Notes: a model not told the origin generated them from the sequence alone. 64,000 nt of DNA from Scleroderma bovista (GCA_037178675.1 JAYMGJ010000263.1:1-64000); one strand, 5' to 3'; positions 30,925 through 44,258 are shown, numbered from the stretch's first letter. Made by a program: numbers and translations.

Positions 30925-33160
30925 ATGGAAGCACTCACACTCAACTGTTGGGTCCGTGATCGGGATGCTAAAGAGATCTTCGAGATCAACATTCCAAGAT
31001 CAATGACTGTCGAAGCCCTGAAAGAAGCCATTAAGAACAAGCGGTCAGCAACTTTTCGCGACGTGGACGCGGCCTGCCTTTCTCTTTACAAGCCCAGTGA
31101 ACCCGTGGCCAAACCCTACGAAGAAAATCTCAGCAATATCGTTCTCTCTGAGCTGGGGGGACCCTTGCAACCATTGGATAAACTATCGGATCTGTTCACA
31201 GCAGCACAACCCGAAACGCATATCCACATCATTGTCGGTATGTACATGGCCGTCACAATCCTAGCTTGCTCTTATCATTGATTACTGGTTATTCAGATAC
31301 ACCATACCCGACAATCTTTTACTGGTTTCGAGGTGGAAAGACTGAGCAAGAAAGTGCATTGAAAATTCAATCAAACGGAACAATCTGGGAAGTCAAAGAG
31401 CAGCTCGCAAAGCGTCACGCCGAGCTTCGTGATGTACCCACTGCTTGCATACAAGTGTACAGGATTTTGGAGGATGACATCGAGGAGTATCTCGACAAGA
31501 TGAATGAGGGCAAGCGCCTCAACGGCAGACAAAAAATATCCGATTGTTTTGCGGATCTCCCTGTTCTCCAAACGTATTGTGTCGTTATCGAAATTGTTCA
31601 AACCGACCGTAAGTGATCGTCTGACCTCATTGAGTCATACTGAATCCCGGACCGCAGCGATACTGAAAACTAGACTTCCTCCGCCGACTCCCGGCCAAGT
31701 GATCGCAGGAGAGGATCTGACCGACGAAGGGGATCCGATTAAAGTGGCGCGGAACGAGTTCCTCAAAGGTCGTCCCTCAAAGGCTCCTTCTGATTCATCG
31801 CATCCTTCGTCATTCCGTGGGTCGCAACGAAATCCGACGACGCAGATACGCTGTGGCCGTCCTCGCGATCCCGAAGAGACTATTCCGGCGACGCTTTTAC
31901 ATCCAGCGTTTGGGCAGTTCCTGGACGACTGCAAGACTCACTCGATAACAGAAGAAGATAATGTTTTCATCGGGAAGTTTGCAAATGCCATGTCGGAGGT
32001 GTATGATAACGAAAAAGAGCGAGTGGACAAGGTCAACGCGGTGCTTGCAAGCTACGAAATTGGACTTCGCGTTACCGCGAAGAAAGGAACCCAGGATTAC
32101 CAGGTGGACGGTGACTTGTCCGTCGGCGAATATCGCTACGTGATTGCAGAGTTCAAAAACGAGGCAGCAGCCTCTGTCTCAGAGCCATACATGCAAGCTG
32201 CGGCGTACTACCTTGAGCGGACGAGAACGCAAGTGCTTGAAAGCACGGGGTCTCCCCTGCCATGTTTTCTCTTGGTTCTTTTCGGTTAGTTTTCCGATTT
32301 CTTTACGATTCACTGACAAGCAGACCGCTCTCTCTCCAGGACCATACATTGTCTTTGCTGGTGCTGTGTGGAACCTGCGTCCTGCAGTTCAAATTCTTTC
32401 GACACCGCTGGCCTTCAATTATCATTCTACTGATACCGACAATCAGATCGCCGCAGCACGCCACATGTCTGCTTTCCGGAAAGCTGTCCGGTCGCTGAAG
32501 CAATATTACGAAGTCTTGGCTGTCAATGGACTTTCCAACACGCTGTCTCACCCGTCGCTTTTCCCATATCCCACAAGTTACGTGTCTCTCGCCGATGGCA
32601 GCAAGAAAACATTCTGTTATAGAGAACGGGTCAAGGACGATCACAAGCTTCTTTTCTTCGGAACGCTGGTTGAAGACTCGGGCACTGAAGTTCCGATCTG
32701 CATCAAATTTGTCCGACGATATTCACGGGAGGCTCATTGGCGCTGTGCACAGTTAGGTTTCGCACCCGCGTTGCGGGGGTTTGAACAGACCGCGGGTGGT
32801 TGGTTCATGGTGGTCATGGATGAGCTCGTTGGCTACAAACCATTGAATGACTTGACGGACCGCCTCCCCAAGTCGGCCTTTGAGGAAATCCGCAAGCAGT
32901 TGGTCCAATTACATGGCGATGGTTTTGTTCATGGTGATGTCCGCGATGTAAACTTCATGGTGAGAAAGGGAGCTAGGATGATGATTCAATTCATGATCAT
33001 CGACTTTGACTGGGCTGGCAAAATAAAGGTGGTATGTTATCCTCCATACGTGAACAGAAAAGATATAGATAGGCCAGATGGTGCGAGAGATGGGGAGCCT
33101 ATTTTGGCAGCTCACGACCTTTGGATGCTGGACGATATAGTCAGGAAGAAGGGCAAGTAG
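30925..33160 (+). CDS. Crinkler (CRN) effector-type protein: header, PD-(D/E)XK nuclease, kinase
   Basis: Four exons (30925-31237, 31297-31608, 31658-32284, 32340-33160) with introns of 49-59 bp join in phase into a 690-aa protein. Residues 1-105 form a CRN N-terminal ubiquitin-like header (LTLNCWVRD...FEINIPRSMTVEALKEAI). Residues 106-207 look like a second header-like domain (WFRGGKTEQESALKI...WEVKEQL). About 230-440 is a PD-(D/E)XK nuclease-like region with DYQVDGDLSVG, IAEFKNE and YMQAAAYY. About 500-690 is a protein kinase fold with ICIKF (lysine), HGDVRDVNFMV (catalytic loop) and IDFDWAG (metal-binding Asp). This nuclease-kinase architecture is a known class of CRN proteins in basidiomycetes, thought to act in the nucleus in conflict or effector roles. 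The gene looks intact. Confidence 0.85.
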
Positions 33161-33369
33161 GAATAGATACCTGGAACACAGAAGCTAGATGTGAAATGTA
33201 CTAGGAATCTTACAAGACAATTGTCTTGCACCACTCAGTCGGTCATAACCATTTAGGCTCGAATGTGAGCACTGGAACTTTGATCTCCGCCCCCGTCTTT
33301 GCAGCTTGCACTCTAACCAAATTGTTATTCTGTCCCCCTTTCTAGATTCTCTTCATCCTAAATCCTACT

Positions 33370-34395
33370 ATGGCTGACGAGTGCACTAATACTACGTCAC
33401 CTCTAGTTTCTCCAACTCCCTTGTGCATCGCACCAGACACCGTACTCCGTTTGCGCCATGCTACACTTGACCATGTCTGAGACTGTTCCCAGTTCATCCT
33501 TCGTTACGAAATCGACGACGCCTACTACTTCGACGCAGATAGTAGATTCATGAGCAACGCGTTCGAATACGGGGATGCCCTCCTTTTGCAACAAACCGAC
33601 CCTGACACTGGTGAATGTATCCCAGCCCAGATCGGTAATAATCTACCTTACCTGAACCTGGCCACGTACGTATTCTGTTTGTGTCCTCTGAATGACCTTT
33701 TAGTGATACCGGCCAGGTTCCGCATGGTTTCCTAGCGGATGAGGATCTCAAGTCCTTCTTTGAGATGGATTTGGTAGCGCCCTTTGGAGACTGTACCAGA
33801 TCTAGTGCTTCCAACACACAACAGCGGGTTCTTACATAGGTGACCGCCTTGCTATCGATCGATATACGAGGGCGGTGGAACCCCAAGCGCGCGAGTCTCT
33901 TCTCTCGCCGATACCGAGTAAATCGAGCTTTCCGTCTGGCGGGACAGCAACACTTTCGCCTTCAAAGGCATCATCATTGACGCTCACAGTTGATACGATC
34001 GCGGACAGTGCTTTGGAAGATGGGTTGTCGGCGGCGGCGTTATCCTCGGCAGGTTTCACCTCTTTGCCACCGTCAAGGCAGTGAGCGCGGCATTCTTGGA
34101 CCGGACGCCGTTTGCGATTGATGTGGGTGACAACGAGGATGATAGTGGTGACCTTGACTTGGTTCACAGTGAGGACGACAACCAAGTCGTGAATGAGGTT
34201 ATTTTGACATTCGGAACGCTGATTCATTGCGAGCCGCAGGTTGACACTTTCTTGGAGGCAAATGATTCGGGACAGTCGGAGGCTGACAAGGAGGTCGTGA
34301 AAGGTGAATACATGGTCTTTATTGGTCCCCTGTTCCCTCAAAGACATCATGACCCACCATTAATTCTAGATCTCCTCAATGCGAAGCCAAGGTAA
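33370..34395 (+). pseudogene. Unidentified, probably decayed gene
   Basis: From ATG 33370 a frame reads MADECTNTTSPLVSPTP and meets TGA at 33478, yet continues sensibly in the same frame (FILRYEIDDAYYFDADS). It then crosses a plausible intron after 33665 (GTACGT to TTTTAG) into FLADEDLKSFFEMDLVAPFG and stops at TAG 33838. A Ser/Thr-rich stretch (33875-34084) and an acidic frame (34081-34395; NEDDSGDLDLVHSEDDN) follow in other frames. No domain recognised. The two in-frame stops suggest a pseudogene, although unrecognised introns could hide them. Confidence 0.35.
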
Positions 34396-35002
<607 letters not shown>

Positions 35003-35315
35003 TCAAAGGTGGTCGTGGGCGCAACATAGTACTCTACCACGGGCACGAACACGTCCACTAAAGTTCGACTGCTCAGGACACCCGCGTCCAAAAATTCGCT
35101 TAGCCGACGAAGTGCACGCGTCCGACGATGCGTTTGGATATGATAGCAATTCACGAAGAAGCTGGCTCCTTCGTCGCCACCTGCTAAAAGGGGAGTAATG
35201 ACGAGATACCAGTGCATTGTGAGATTGCATATGCGAGCACACCCAGTACTTCGGCGCATACGAGCTCGCTATTGGCACGCAATGCACCCTGTAGAGCAGG
35301 CAATACGACTCGCAA

Positions 35316-35617
35316 CGTCTTGACGAAGATCTGCATACTGCCACGGAGACGGGGGACAAGGTGGAGGGTGAACTCCTTCTGGATGTTGTAATCCAAAAGG
35401 GTACGCCCGTCCTCAAGCTGTTTGCTGGCGAAGATGAGGCACTACTGGTCCAGGGGAATACTGTCTGGCATGTCAGTGGACATGCTCTTGAAATTGGAGC
35501 TAATTCCACTTGTCCCTCTTTGTCTTGAATCATGGCCTCGATGTTATCGATAGTGTCGGAAGACTCCGCCTCGAGGGCGATTGTCTTTCCAGTGGGGGTC
35601 TTGACGAAGATCTGTAT
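35316..35617 (-). pseudogene. Polyubiquitin pseudogene
   Basis: The minus strand shows [34 protein letters not shown], an intron-like gap, then [34 protein letters not shown] and the start of a second repeat, MQIFVKTL. The first codon is ATA (35617-35615) instead of ATG, an in-frame TAG lies at 35454-35452, and the second repeat breaks after 8 residues. It is clearly a dead copy, next to the WD40 fragment. Confidence 0.8.
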
Positions 35618-35649
35618 GCTGTCAAATGAATTAGCAAGGTGTTGCAACG

Positions 35650-36165
35650 CTGGGAGGAGATGCCTACGTAGTGGTTGGAGTGTTTGGGTTTAGGGCTCCG
35701 TGAAAAACTCCAGGTGAGTTATTGACATGTTATTTACCTAGGAAGGTTATCGCCACGACAGAACAAGGCTGGCGGCGCCGGAACGCACCTTGTTTACGCC
35801 GATGCCACCTCCATCAATATGGTAACATGAACACCAGTAACGATGTACTATGTACAAAGGAACCACGAATCTCCGCCTTGGAACTGTCGCTATCTTCATT
35901 CGTATGTCCTTGCCGGCTGCCGCTGAACCTGGGTATGTAGGAAAAGTAGAAGCTAAGAGACAATGAGGCCTTCCACATGGTGAGCGTTATAGGTTGCACT
36001 TACAAATCGTCACGGACGGTTTTGACGAGGATGAAGAAACGCCACCTGGGCGTCGCACACCATGCCGCCTAAGATCCAGTGCACATCCATCACTCCAAAG
36101 CGCCGAAACATGTCCACGCCGCATACACCTACCCTAGGTGCTGTCCCAAAGTCAACCCACGTGCA
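35650..36165. other. Unrecognised stretch between pseudogenes
   Basis: Short open frames only; no domain or repeat identified. Confidence 0.3.
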
Positions 36166-36360
36166 GCAACGGACCCTGAATGGGTGGATCTCCTGAAACA
36201 TGTTCGGAACGGCAGTTACAAGGAAGAGTAAGTACTTATCCATACTCCAAAGGCTCGTGCTCACAGAGGACAGTTGTGCTGCCACCGACTTGCCTTGTGC
36301 GCCATGGAAGGGTGCAGTGTTGGTCACTCCCCGTCAGGAAAAAAGCTCAGCGCTCAGGCC
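36166..36360 (+). pseudogene. PIF1-like helicase fragment (possible Helitron remnant)
   Basis: Plus-strand reading gives ATDPEWVDLLKHVRNGSYKE, an intron-like GTAAGT gap, LQRLVLTEDSCAATDLPCAP and WKGAVLVTPRQ. This resembles a segment of the PIF1-type helicases found in fungal Helitrons and related proteins. Helicase motifs I and II are not in the window, so it is a fragment at best. Confidence 0.45.
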
Positions 36361-38031
36361 TTCAGGTGTCATAGCTGCCTGCTAAATTGGCACTGCGGAG
36401 GTGCTCACTGAAGGGCTTGTGAACGAGGTGTGTCATTCTGGAACTCACGATCCGCACAGATTCACTCTAGTATGTATTCACACCTTTTTTCAGATCTGGC
36501 CACGCCTTGCGCTTGTGTATCTCACCCAGTCGTGGATGCTCCTCTACTCTCTTGGCCGTTATGGCATCTCACTGAATACGTTGTACATGTGGTGCGCGCC
36601 GTGCATACCGAATGCATCAGAGCCGAGCCCGCCTAAAAGTGCATTGTCGTAGTCAGCCTGACGATACGAATGGCCAATGACCATGACCATCTAGCCAGTG
36701 AAAGACGATGATGACCGCGATCACCACCACGCCTCATCTGTGCAGCCAGCGCGACGACAGCGATAGCGGCCGCCACCATCAGCACTGTGCAGCTAGCACT
36801 ACGATGACGACTGCACCATCACCAGCCAGCACGACGATGACGACAACTGCACCATTCTGCCAACTCGTTGACGTTGACGATGGGCAACATCACCATTGCA
36901 ACCAATGGCACATCAACAATGATGACGATTACCACGATCCCCCAACTTGGCTCCCTCGTGCAGCCAAAACGTTGATAACGGCCACCACCATACTTCTCTG
37001 ACTGCCTCCACTACCGCCCCCACTTCCTCAGTGCGGCCTTCCGTCCCTGCGCTTCCGTTGCATGGCCCCCAGGCAGTCTGGGAGGGGTGCATACTCGACG
37101 CGTGCACCCACAATGACGACAACGATCCATTAGCGATGTGGAAGTCGATGGAAAGCGAAGATCACGAAGAACATGACAACAAAAACAGAGACGTTCGTGT
37201 ATCTTAGTTGGGAAAAGTATACAGTCAAGTAAGTGGGCGGGTGAATGTTGTGTCTGGGTGTACAATACACCCATGTGCAGATCTTTATCTAGCCATCCAT
37301 CCTCCGGGACTGGGATATTTCCCAGTACAAAGTCACCATTGTATTGACTCGATGACCTAATTATGTACAATATGCATAAGCTTGCTACAAGCCTGTTCCC
37401 TTGCTCGCAGAGCAAAGGGTTCTGGGAGAATGCTATATCGTGGGAACGACTGACGACAGAACTTTTTGCCTTCTTTGGATCCGTGTGATTCGGTTGCCTT
37501 ACCTTGCTACCTATGATCCAAGTACGCAATCCAACATGCGGAGAGCAAGGGTTCTGCCGACGTGGGCGGCATTTCAAGTTTTGTAGGGTCATCGCAAAAC
37601 CCTATCTTGTGTGACGCAAGTGACGAGTTATCTGGGGAAAATGCGTATTCCACGTCCAAAGTATACCGAAGGTACTTGGTCTTGCCTATGCATGGTTTAT
37701 GGCAATGGACCACTTCAATTGAAGCCTAGTATTAGTGACAGTTTCAGTCTCGCTATGAATTAAAACATGAAACACACGGTTTGATAGCATCATGGAATGA
37801 CAAGCTGACACAAAAGTGTCATCACTCACGGTAGTTGTTTAGCTCCCACTCTTCACCTTTGCATTGATCTTCCAAATAGAGGGCCCTCAGCAAAACACCA
37901 ACAAGTGATGAAGTAAAGCACCCACCACGCCCACCCAAGAATGATCACAACCATGTTGTATCTGGTGGAACGCAACGTCTGTTGGCTCATTCCGGCTTCC
38001 AGGGATCTGCGACCCCATGCACCTACTTAGG
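36361..38031. other. Low-complexity and unrecognised region before the KDZ-type element
   Basis: 36705-36990 is dominated by degenerate GAC/ACC trinucleotide-phase repeats. A looser relative on the other strand lies near 52000-52200. The rest contains scattered short frames with no recognisable product. Confidence 0.35.
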
Positions 38032-39487
38032 CCGTCTAACACGGCCACCCGAAGGTGAAAATCGGCCGAGTGTCACGGGCCAGCGGACGGTAGCCCAAGG
38101 ATGGACTGTCACCATGTAACACGGGTTGGGCCCAAGTTGGATATTATCACCTTGTGATATGGGTGGGCTATGGTGCTGTTTCAGGGGAGTGGATAAAGGT
38201 GTAATCACCATGTCATAGGTGCGGGCTGAGATTTGCTGTAATGGAAGGTAACAGGTGGGCTAGGAAACATTAGTACAAATGAATATAGTAGGGCTGAGCC
38301 ACTGGGCAATAAGGTGGAACTACAAATAGGACTGCAGGTTCACTGCCAGGGTTTGACTACCGCGGGTTGACTACCGTGGGTTGACTACCACGGATTGACT
38401 ACTGCGGGTTAACTAACTCGGGTTGACTACCATGGGTTAACTACCATGGGTTGACTACCGCGGATTGACTACTGTGGATTGACTACCGCGGGTTAACTAA
38501 CTCGGGTTGACTACCTATGGGTTAACTACCGCGGGGTAACTACCGCGGGTTGACTACCATGGGTTGACTACCTCGGGTTGACTAATGTGGGTTGATGCAG
38601 GCAAGTTACTTCAACCTAGAGCTGCAGTGGACATGCCCCTAACAAATAAGGCCATACAAACCATGTCCTGGGCATATACAACTGTGTAAATATGATTTAT
38701 ACAAATGAAAAACAAGTTCTAGCAGCAGGATAGATTATATGGACAAATATGGCTGCGGGAAAATTACTGCGGCCTAGCACAGCCGCGGTACACATGTCCT
38801 TAACAAATAGGGCCATACAAAACAGTTCCAGGCTATGTACAACTGAGTAAATATGATTTTCACAGTTAATACATGATCTAGTAGCAGGATGGATTATATG
38901 GACAAATATGGCCACGGGAAATTTACCGCAGCCTAGCACAGCCGCGGTACACATGTACTTAACAAATAAGGCCATACAAAACAGTTCCAGGCTATGTACA
39001 ACTGAGTAAATATGATTTTCACAGTTAATACATGATCCAGTAGTAGGAAGGATTGTATGGACAAATGAGGCTGTGGGAAGATTACCGTGGCCTAACACAG
39101 CAGCAGTACACATGTCCCTTACAAATAAGACATTTCCTGGGCATGTACAACTGAGTAAATATGATTTGCATATTTAATGCACTGAGATCCCAGTCCTAGC
39201 CGCAGGGAGGATTGTGCAGACAAATAAGGCCGCGGGAAAATTACTGCGGTATAGCACAGCTGCGGTGTACATGTACCTAACAAATGAGGCCATACATGCC
39301 ATGTCCTGGACATGTACAACTGAGTAAATATGATTTGCGCAGTTAATGCACTGAGATCCCAGTCCTAGCTGCAGGAGGATTGTACGGACACATAAGGCCG
39401 CGGGAAAATTACCGCGGTGTAGCACAGCTGTGGTGTACATGTACCTAACAAATCAGGCCATATACACCATGTCCTGGGCATGTACAA
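38032..39487 (+). repeat. Left long inverted repeat
   Basis: Pairs with 49408-50873. From outside in: a 300-bp unique tip, the 14-bp minisatellite, then copies of the ~165-bp repeat. Small indels in the minisatellite distinguish the two arms. Confidence 0.85.
38345..38600 (+). repeat. 14-bp minisatellite (GGGTTGACTACCGC)
   Basis: About 18 degenerate units of GGGTTGACTACCGC with GGTTAACTA variants. The mirror copy lies at about 50298-50560. Confidence 0.85.
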
Positions 39488-40560
39488 CTGAGTAAATATG
39501 ATTTGTGCAGTTAATGCACTGAGATCCCAGTCCTAGCCGCAGGAAGGATTGTATGGACAAATAAGGCTGCGGGAAAATTACCGCGGTGTAGCACAGCTGC
39601 AGTGTACATGTACCTAACAAATAAGGCCATATACACCATGTCCTGGGCATGTACAACTGAGTAAATATGATTTGCGCAGTTAATGCACTGAGATCCCAGT
39701 CCTAGCCACAGGAAGGATTGTATGGACAAATAAGGCTGCGGGAAAATTACCGCGGTGTAGCACAGCTGCGGTGTACATGTACCTAACAAATAAGGCCATA
39801 CACACCATGTCCTGGACATGTACAACTGAGTAAATATGTGCAGTTAATGCACTGAGATCCCAGTCCTAGCTGCAGGAGGATTGTACAGACACATAGGCCG
39901 CAGGAAAATTACCGCAGTGTAGCACAGCTGTGGTGTACATGTACCTAACAAATAAGGCCATACACACCATGTCCTGGGCATGTACAACTGTGTAAGTATG
40001 ATTTGCACAGTTAATGCACTGAGATCCCAGTCCTAGCCACAGGAGGATTGTATGGACAAATAAGGCTGCAGGAAGATTACCGCGGTGTAGCACAGCTGCG
40101 ATGTACATGTACCTAACAAATAAGGCCACACACACCATGTCCTGGACATGTACAACTGAGTAAATATGATTTGCGCAGTTAATGCACTGAGATCCCAGTC
40201 CTATTTGCAGGAGGGATTGTATGGACACATAAGGCCATGGGAAAATTACTGCGGCCTAGCACAGCCGCAGTGCACATGCCCCTAATGACTTAGGCCATAC
40301 ACCACATTGCATGGGCAGGTACAACTGTGTAAATTATGATTTGCACAGTTAATGCAACAAGTTCTAGCCACAGGAAGGATTGTATGGATAAATATGGCTG
40401 CGGGTATAATCCCACAGGTCACTACGGCTGCAGTAAACATGTACCAAACAAATAGGGCCATGTGCCAACCATGTCATACCCACACAGTGTCATGGAAATT
40501 GCAGATCAGACCACTGAGGATTGACTTTCTGCATAGTTGTGTCATTTTATTCCCCACATG
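38603..40560. repeat. ~165-bp tandem repeat array
   Basis: About twelve units carrying CCATGTCCTGGGCATGTACA, TGAGTAAATATGATTTG, GCACTGAGATCCCAGTCCTA and GGAAAATTACCGCGG. The outer units (to 39487) are also in the right arm; the remainder (39488-40560) is left-side only. Open frames of 100-140 codons in this array and its mirror are products of the repetition, not genes. Confidence 0.85.
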
Positions 40561-40830
40561 GTTTATCAGTCTCGAATGTGTTTAACATGGATACTTGCAG
40601 CTCAAAAATATCTAAATAGGTACTACTATACTAGACCCGAAGACCAATGATATCCACTAAGGAGGCAACCACTCCAGATATGGCCAAGAGAGGAAACTGC
40701 ATATGTCTCACAATCGGGGTTGCATCAGTAGTCTGGCTGTGTATACATTTGCTGACTACCTAGGGGGCTGTGGATTACTACTGCTTGCTCACTACAGTAT
40801 ACATAAGGCAATAGCACAAGGGGATTGAGC

Positions 40831-41311
40831 AGGGGAAGTCAAATAACATACCAGATGGCATGGGAAAAAGGCTCAAAATTGCGGAGACTTTCAAAACATA
40901 TCAAAAACGTGCAATAGTACACAACACACAATATTGAGTGTTCTATGAATGATGCAATGGAGTCTTCACTGTCCCTGAATGCTGATTGTATGCTATTTGT
41001 CATTCTTCACAGCTATCAAACCTCTCAGATGTGACATTGTGCACAATGAAACCCCTGATCAATGCTAACATATCAATGCTGCAATGTACATGCCATACAT
41101 CCACATGCTCCAGTCTGTGTCTTGTGTCAGGCTAATGGAGGTGTAATATATGTCTGAATTGTTTCAGATGCAAGAAACTCAATAGCACCATCTATACAGA
41201 TGGGGGTATGAGGTGTTGTGTACTATTGCATGTTTTTGATATGTTTTGAAAGTCTCCGCAATTTTGAGCCTTTTTCCCACGCCATCTGGTATGTTATTTG
41301 ACTTCCCCTGA
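40831..41311. mobile_element. Small hairpin (MITE-like) element truncating the KDZ gene
   Basis: Arms of about 95 bp (40831-40926 and 41218-41311) are near-perfect reverse complements starting AGGGGAAGTC, around a ~290-bp spacer. GAGC flanks both outer ends and could be a 4-bp target-site duplication. The transposase frame of the neighbour enters the right arm and loses its homology there. Confidence 0.6.
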
Positions 41312-43182
41312 GCATTGGACTTTGAAAATACGCGTTCGCAAGTTTCGAGATCTTCTATCCCAAGGCCTTCCACATACGTGGTTAGATGTGACAGTTGACA
41401 GATGCGGCTATGGGCATGGCCATGGAATGCGCCCACCAGACATGTGTGACGCATCAGTTCGGCGCGCGGACCAACGGAACTGCCTGCTAATGTAGTCTTA
41501 AATTTGCAGCCAATATCATATCCTCCTCCAAGATCTTCGCCGAAGACCTCCAGTAGCTTTGATACAGTGGCCAAAGGGTACTTCGCCCTTGGAAAAGGTC
41601 CATCAGGGGATCGGTATCAGTAGCAAGAATATTCACTCACCGCTCACTGCTTTGAACCATATCTGCCAGAACCAAGGTGAAACCATGCTGACAAACAGCC
41701 AGGAACAACCCCGTTTCATCGTAAATGCCCCATGCCTTGGACGTCTTCTGTTCGTCCATATTCTTCCAGCGACCAGTGCACGCGCTTTCACTACCAACAT
41801 CCTACAAACATGAGCATGTTATGTCAATATATAATAGGAGCAATATACCTCTGTATGACGTCCGAACGCGTCAACGTCCGAACGAGAAAGGTACAAACTA
41901 GAAACAGGGACTGTAAGTCCTGTTGTAAGTTCGATACTTCGTGCCAGTGTACTTGCCTCTTCATCTTCTTCCACCTCTCGACGTGCCACACGCTTCAATG
42001 AGTCATTTCCGTCCATCGCATAGAGTAGTTTGAACTTGAGTGCGTCTTCATTCTTCAGCACATAAGTACATGCCGGGCACACGTGTTCTATGCGCCAATC
42101 CAGTCGGTCCCGATGGAGGGCTTCAGCGATGAGTGCGTCCACGTCAGCGAGAATTTGAAGATATATATTGAAGGCAATGGAAAATTGACAAGACAAATGG
42201 CGATGGAACCCGATCTGACAAAGCCATCTCATCATGTGAATAGACATTCAGAAGAAAGAACTAACCCCATGTAAATCGGACAAAGTCTTGATAAACGCTT
42301 GTATCGACAAGTGGGGACATCTAAGGTGTGAAACACGGTAAAGTTCCAGTGCATCGATTGTTACCGCTACGGAGGGAGATATTGGAGAGCATGGGACCAT
42401 GCCCTGGCGCACCAAAGCTGACGCGATGAATGCATCGGTTGGCAAGATGGTGCAGCCTAGTTTCTCCGCACCTAGACCCTGGTTAGGTGGATATGCCATA
42501 GTCCAAACAAAGACCTACAGTAGACATCTACCACGGTAATTGCCCACGCTGATGACTCATTGTCTGGGGCTATCTCGTAGCATCTTCTGAAGGCCTTTCC
42601 ATTGCTTTCTAACGACCACTGTAGATAACTGTCGGTAAGCACAGGCATTTGCTTGCAGAATGCCTGATTCCGACGTAGAACTCTATCGCGATGTGTTCGC
42701 TGGTCGGGGCGCCGAGTCTTCGGCCTTCAAGAACGATGGTGAGTGAACTGACAACTGGCCACATTATTGGACTTACTTATTCCATATGTCCCCCATGATA
42801 GCCTTCCCTATCTCTTCAATCTCTTCGCCACCATGACTGTATGGCAAGACCTCTGTTCCATGCAGGACATCGTCCAGCCCAATTTCAATGTCATCTGTGA
42901 ACCGTGTACTTTCCTCCATCGCCTGAAGGCTTCTCAGTACAGCACGTTCGTCCTGACTTTTGGCTGCCAAAGGTGGTGAGTAAATTCACCTTTTTTCTAT
43001 TACAATGACTCACCAAGTAGACGTGCTTCCCAACGTGCTTCAGCCATCTCTGCGAGCCGTACCAAGGCCGTGTGGGTGAGTATTTCGCACTTGCATTTGG
43101 GAGGACCATCTCTTGTACTCGTTGACTTCAGATGCCGCACCTTGCGGAGCGATAGGTTTGTTCGAAATCCTTTCCCTCCCAT
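41312..43182 (-). pseudogene. KDZ-family transposase, truncated at its 3' end
   Basis: Multi-exon transposase on the minus strand. Recognisable blocks in order: RDRVLRRNQAFCKQMPVLTD, SALVRQGMVPCSP, LELYRVSHLRCPHLSI, FSIAFNIYLQ, HVCPACTYVL, YAMDGNDSLKR, GRWKNMDEQKTSKAWGIYDE (with a catalytic-type Asp), FLAVCQHGFTLVLADMV, FGEDLGGGYDIGCKFKTTL, VGAFHGHAHSRICQL and YVEGLGIEDLETCERVFSKS. This order is that of fungal KDZ transposases. Introns are about 40-50 bp; one after EEDEE uses a GC donor (GCAAGT). Homology ends right after FSKSNA, where the hairpin element begins, so the C-terminal part of the catalytic domain is lost. The N-terminal exon at 43182-43014 (MGGKGFRTNLSLRK) is less certain. Confidence 0.82.
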
Positions 43183-43339
43183 CTCACACTGAAGCAGAAG
43201 TCTAAGTTGTAAGTATCGTTATTGTTATATGATATATGATATATTATATTGACAAGCGTGTGTGCTCCCCCGGGATGATACACGTGACCAAATCTCGAGC
43301 TGTTGCACTGTCATCCAGCCCTAGCCGTTCATCTCCTCC

Positions 43340-44258
43340 ATGTCAGACTCACCGGATACTACACTTAGCACCATATCGGTCCCCCCTGACGATGGTGTGC
43401 AGGATGAGCCAAACTCAGGGTTGAGAGAACTTCTTGTCAATCTCAGGTTGTCAGGTAAGTCTTATTTCTCCGGCTTGTACACAACTCTGATCGCTCGCCA
43501 GACATCCCCGATACAACCATTACCTGGAAGCGCAAGACTGTTGAGGAGACCATAACAATCACAACCCCGCCACAAAATGGACACCGTCATGTTTGCAGCA
43601 ACCGGAATCAGAGGTCATCACCAACCCCATCGTCTACTTCAATGGCTACGTCTTCTCAGCTGAGCTCCAGTGTGCCCACCGAGTCTATGGCTACATTTTT
43701 CCAGACAGCGCCCACTGCAGCGGCTAAGGCGTCAACAGCTATGTTTTCCTGCCAGGGCCAAGGCGCAGCCGCACCTATGTCTACGTCTTTCCGCGTGAGC
43801 TCCAGTGCACAACAGCCGCTGGCTACAGGCACATCTTCCCGTGATCCCTATGGATCAAATCCTCTCATACCACACCCACACAAAATCAAGCTTCTGTCCC
43901 ACAGTGATGAGGTTGAGGGATATTGAGTGGTCATTGTTGGACAAGAAGTCGGTATTTTTTTTCGCTGGTAAGTGCTCCTATGAGTCTATTATTTATGCTA
44001 ACTAAGTACTGCAGGGCTGATGTTACACGGCGTACGAACTATGTCAGTGGCAGCGTTCAGAAACGCTGGCCTACTTTCGCTCAAGCATTGAATCTCTACA
44101 CTACAAAATACAATGAAGGGTCACTCGAGGCAAAGCCGATTCCTGGAGGCCCGTTCTGGAAGTCGAGAAAGAAGACCCAGACCCTGCCTGATCCCACCGA
44201 GTCCGAGGATGAGTTGTGGGCGCAGATTGAGAAGGACAAGGGGACGGGCGCTCATTAG
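43340..44258 (+). pseudogene. Viroplasmin/RNase H1-type hybrid-binding domain gene with in-frame stop
   Basis: Starts MSDSPDTTLSTISV. An intron at about 43456-43501 leads into a Ser/Thr/Ala-rich linker (MATSSQLSSSVPTE...). The frame hits TGA at 43924-43926 but continues directly in the same frame with VVIVGQEVGIFFRW, an intron (GTAAGT to CTGCAG), then NYVSGSVQKRWPTFAQAL and GGPFW. That is the pattern of the caulimovirus-VI/RNase H1 N-terminal domain, a small fold that binds RNA-DNA hybrids and is common in Agaricomycete genes; it is a fungal gene here. The C-terminus is acidic. Either it is disabled by one nonsense codon, or an unrecognised intron removes it. Confidence 0.55.

Noticed and set aside
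39119..40228. Protein-coding frames of 60-140 codons in the 165-bp repeats and their mirror at 49412-50197
   Set aside because: They repeat with the DNA period and appear in both arms; composition artefacts.
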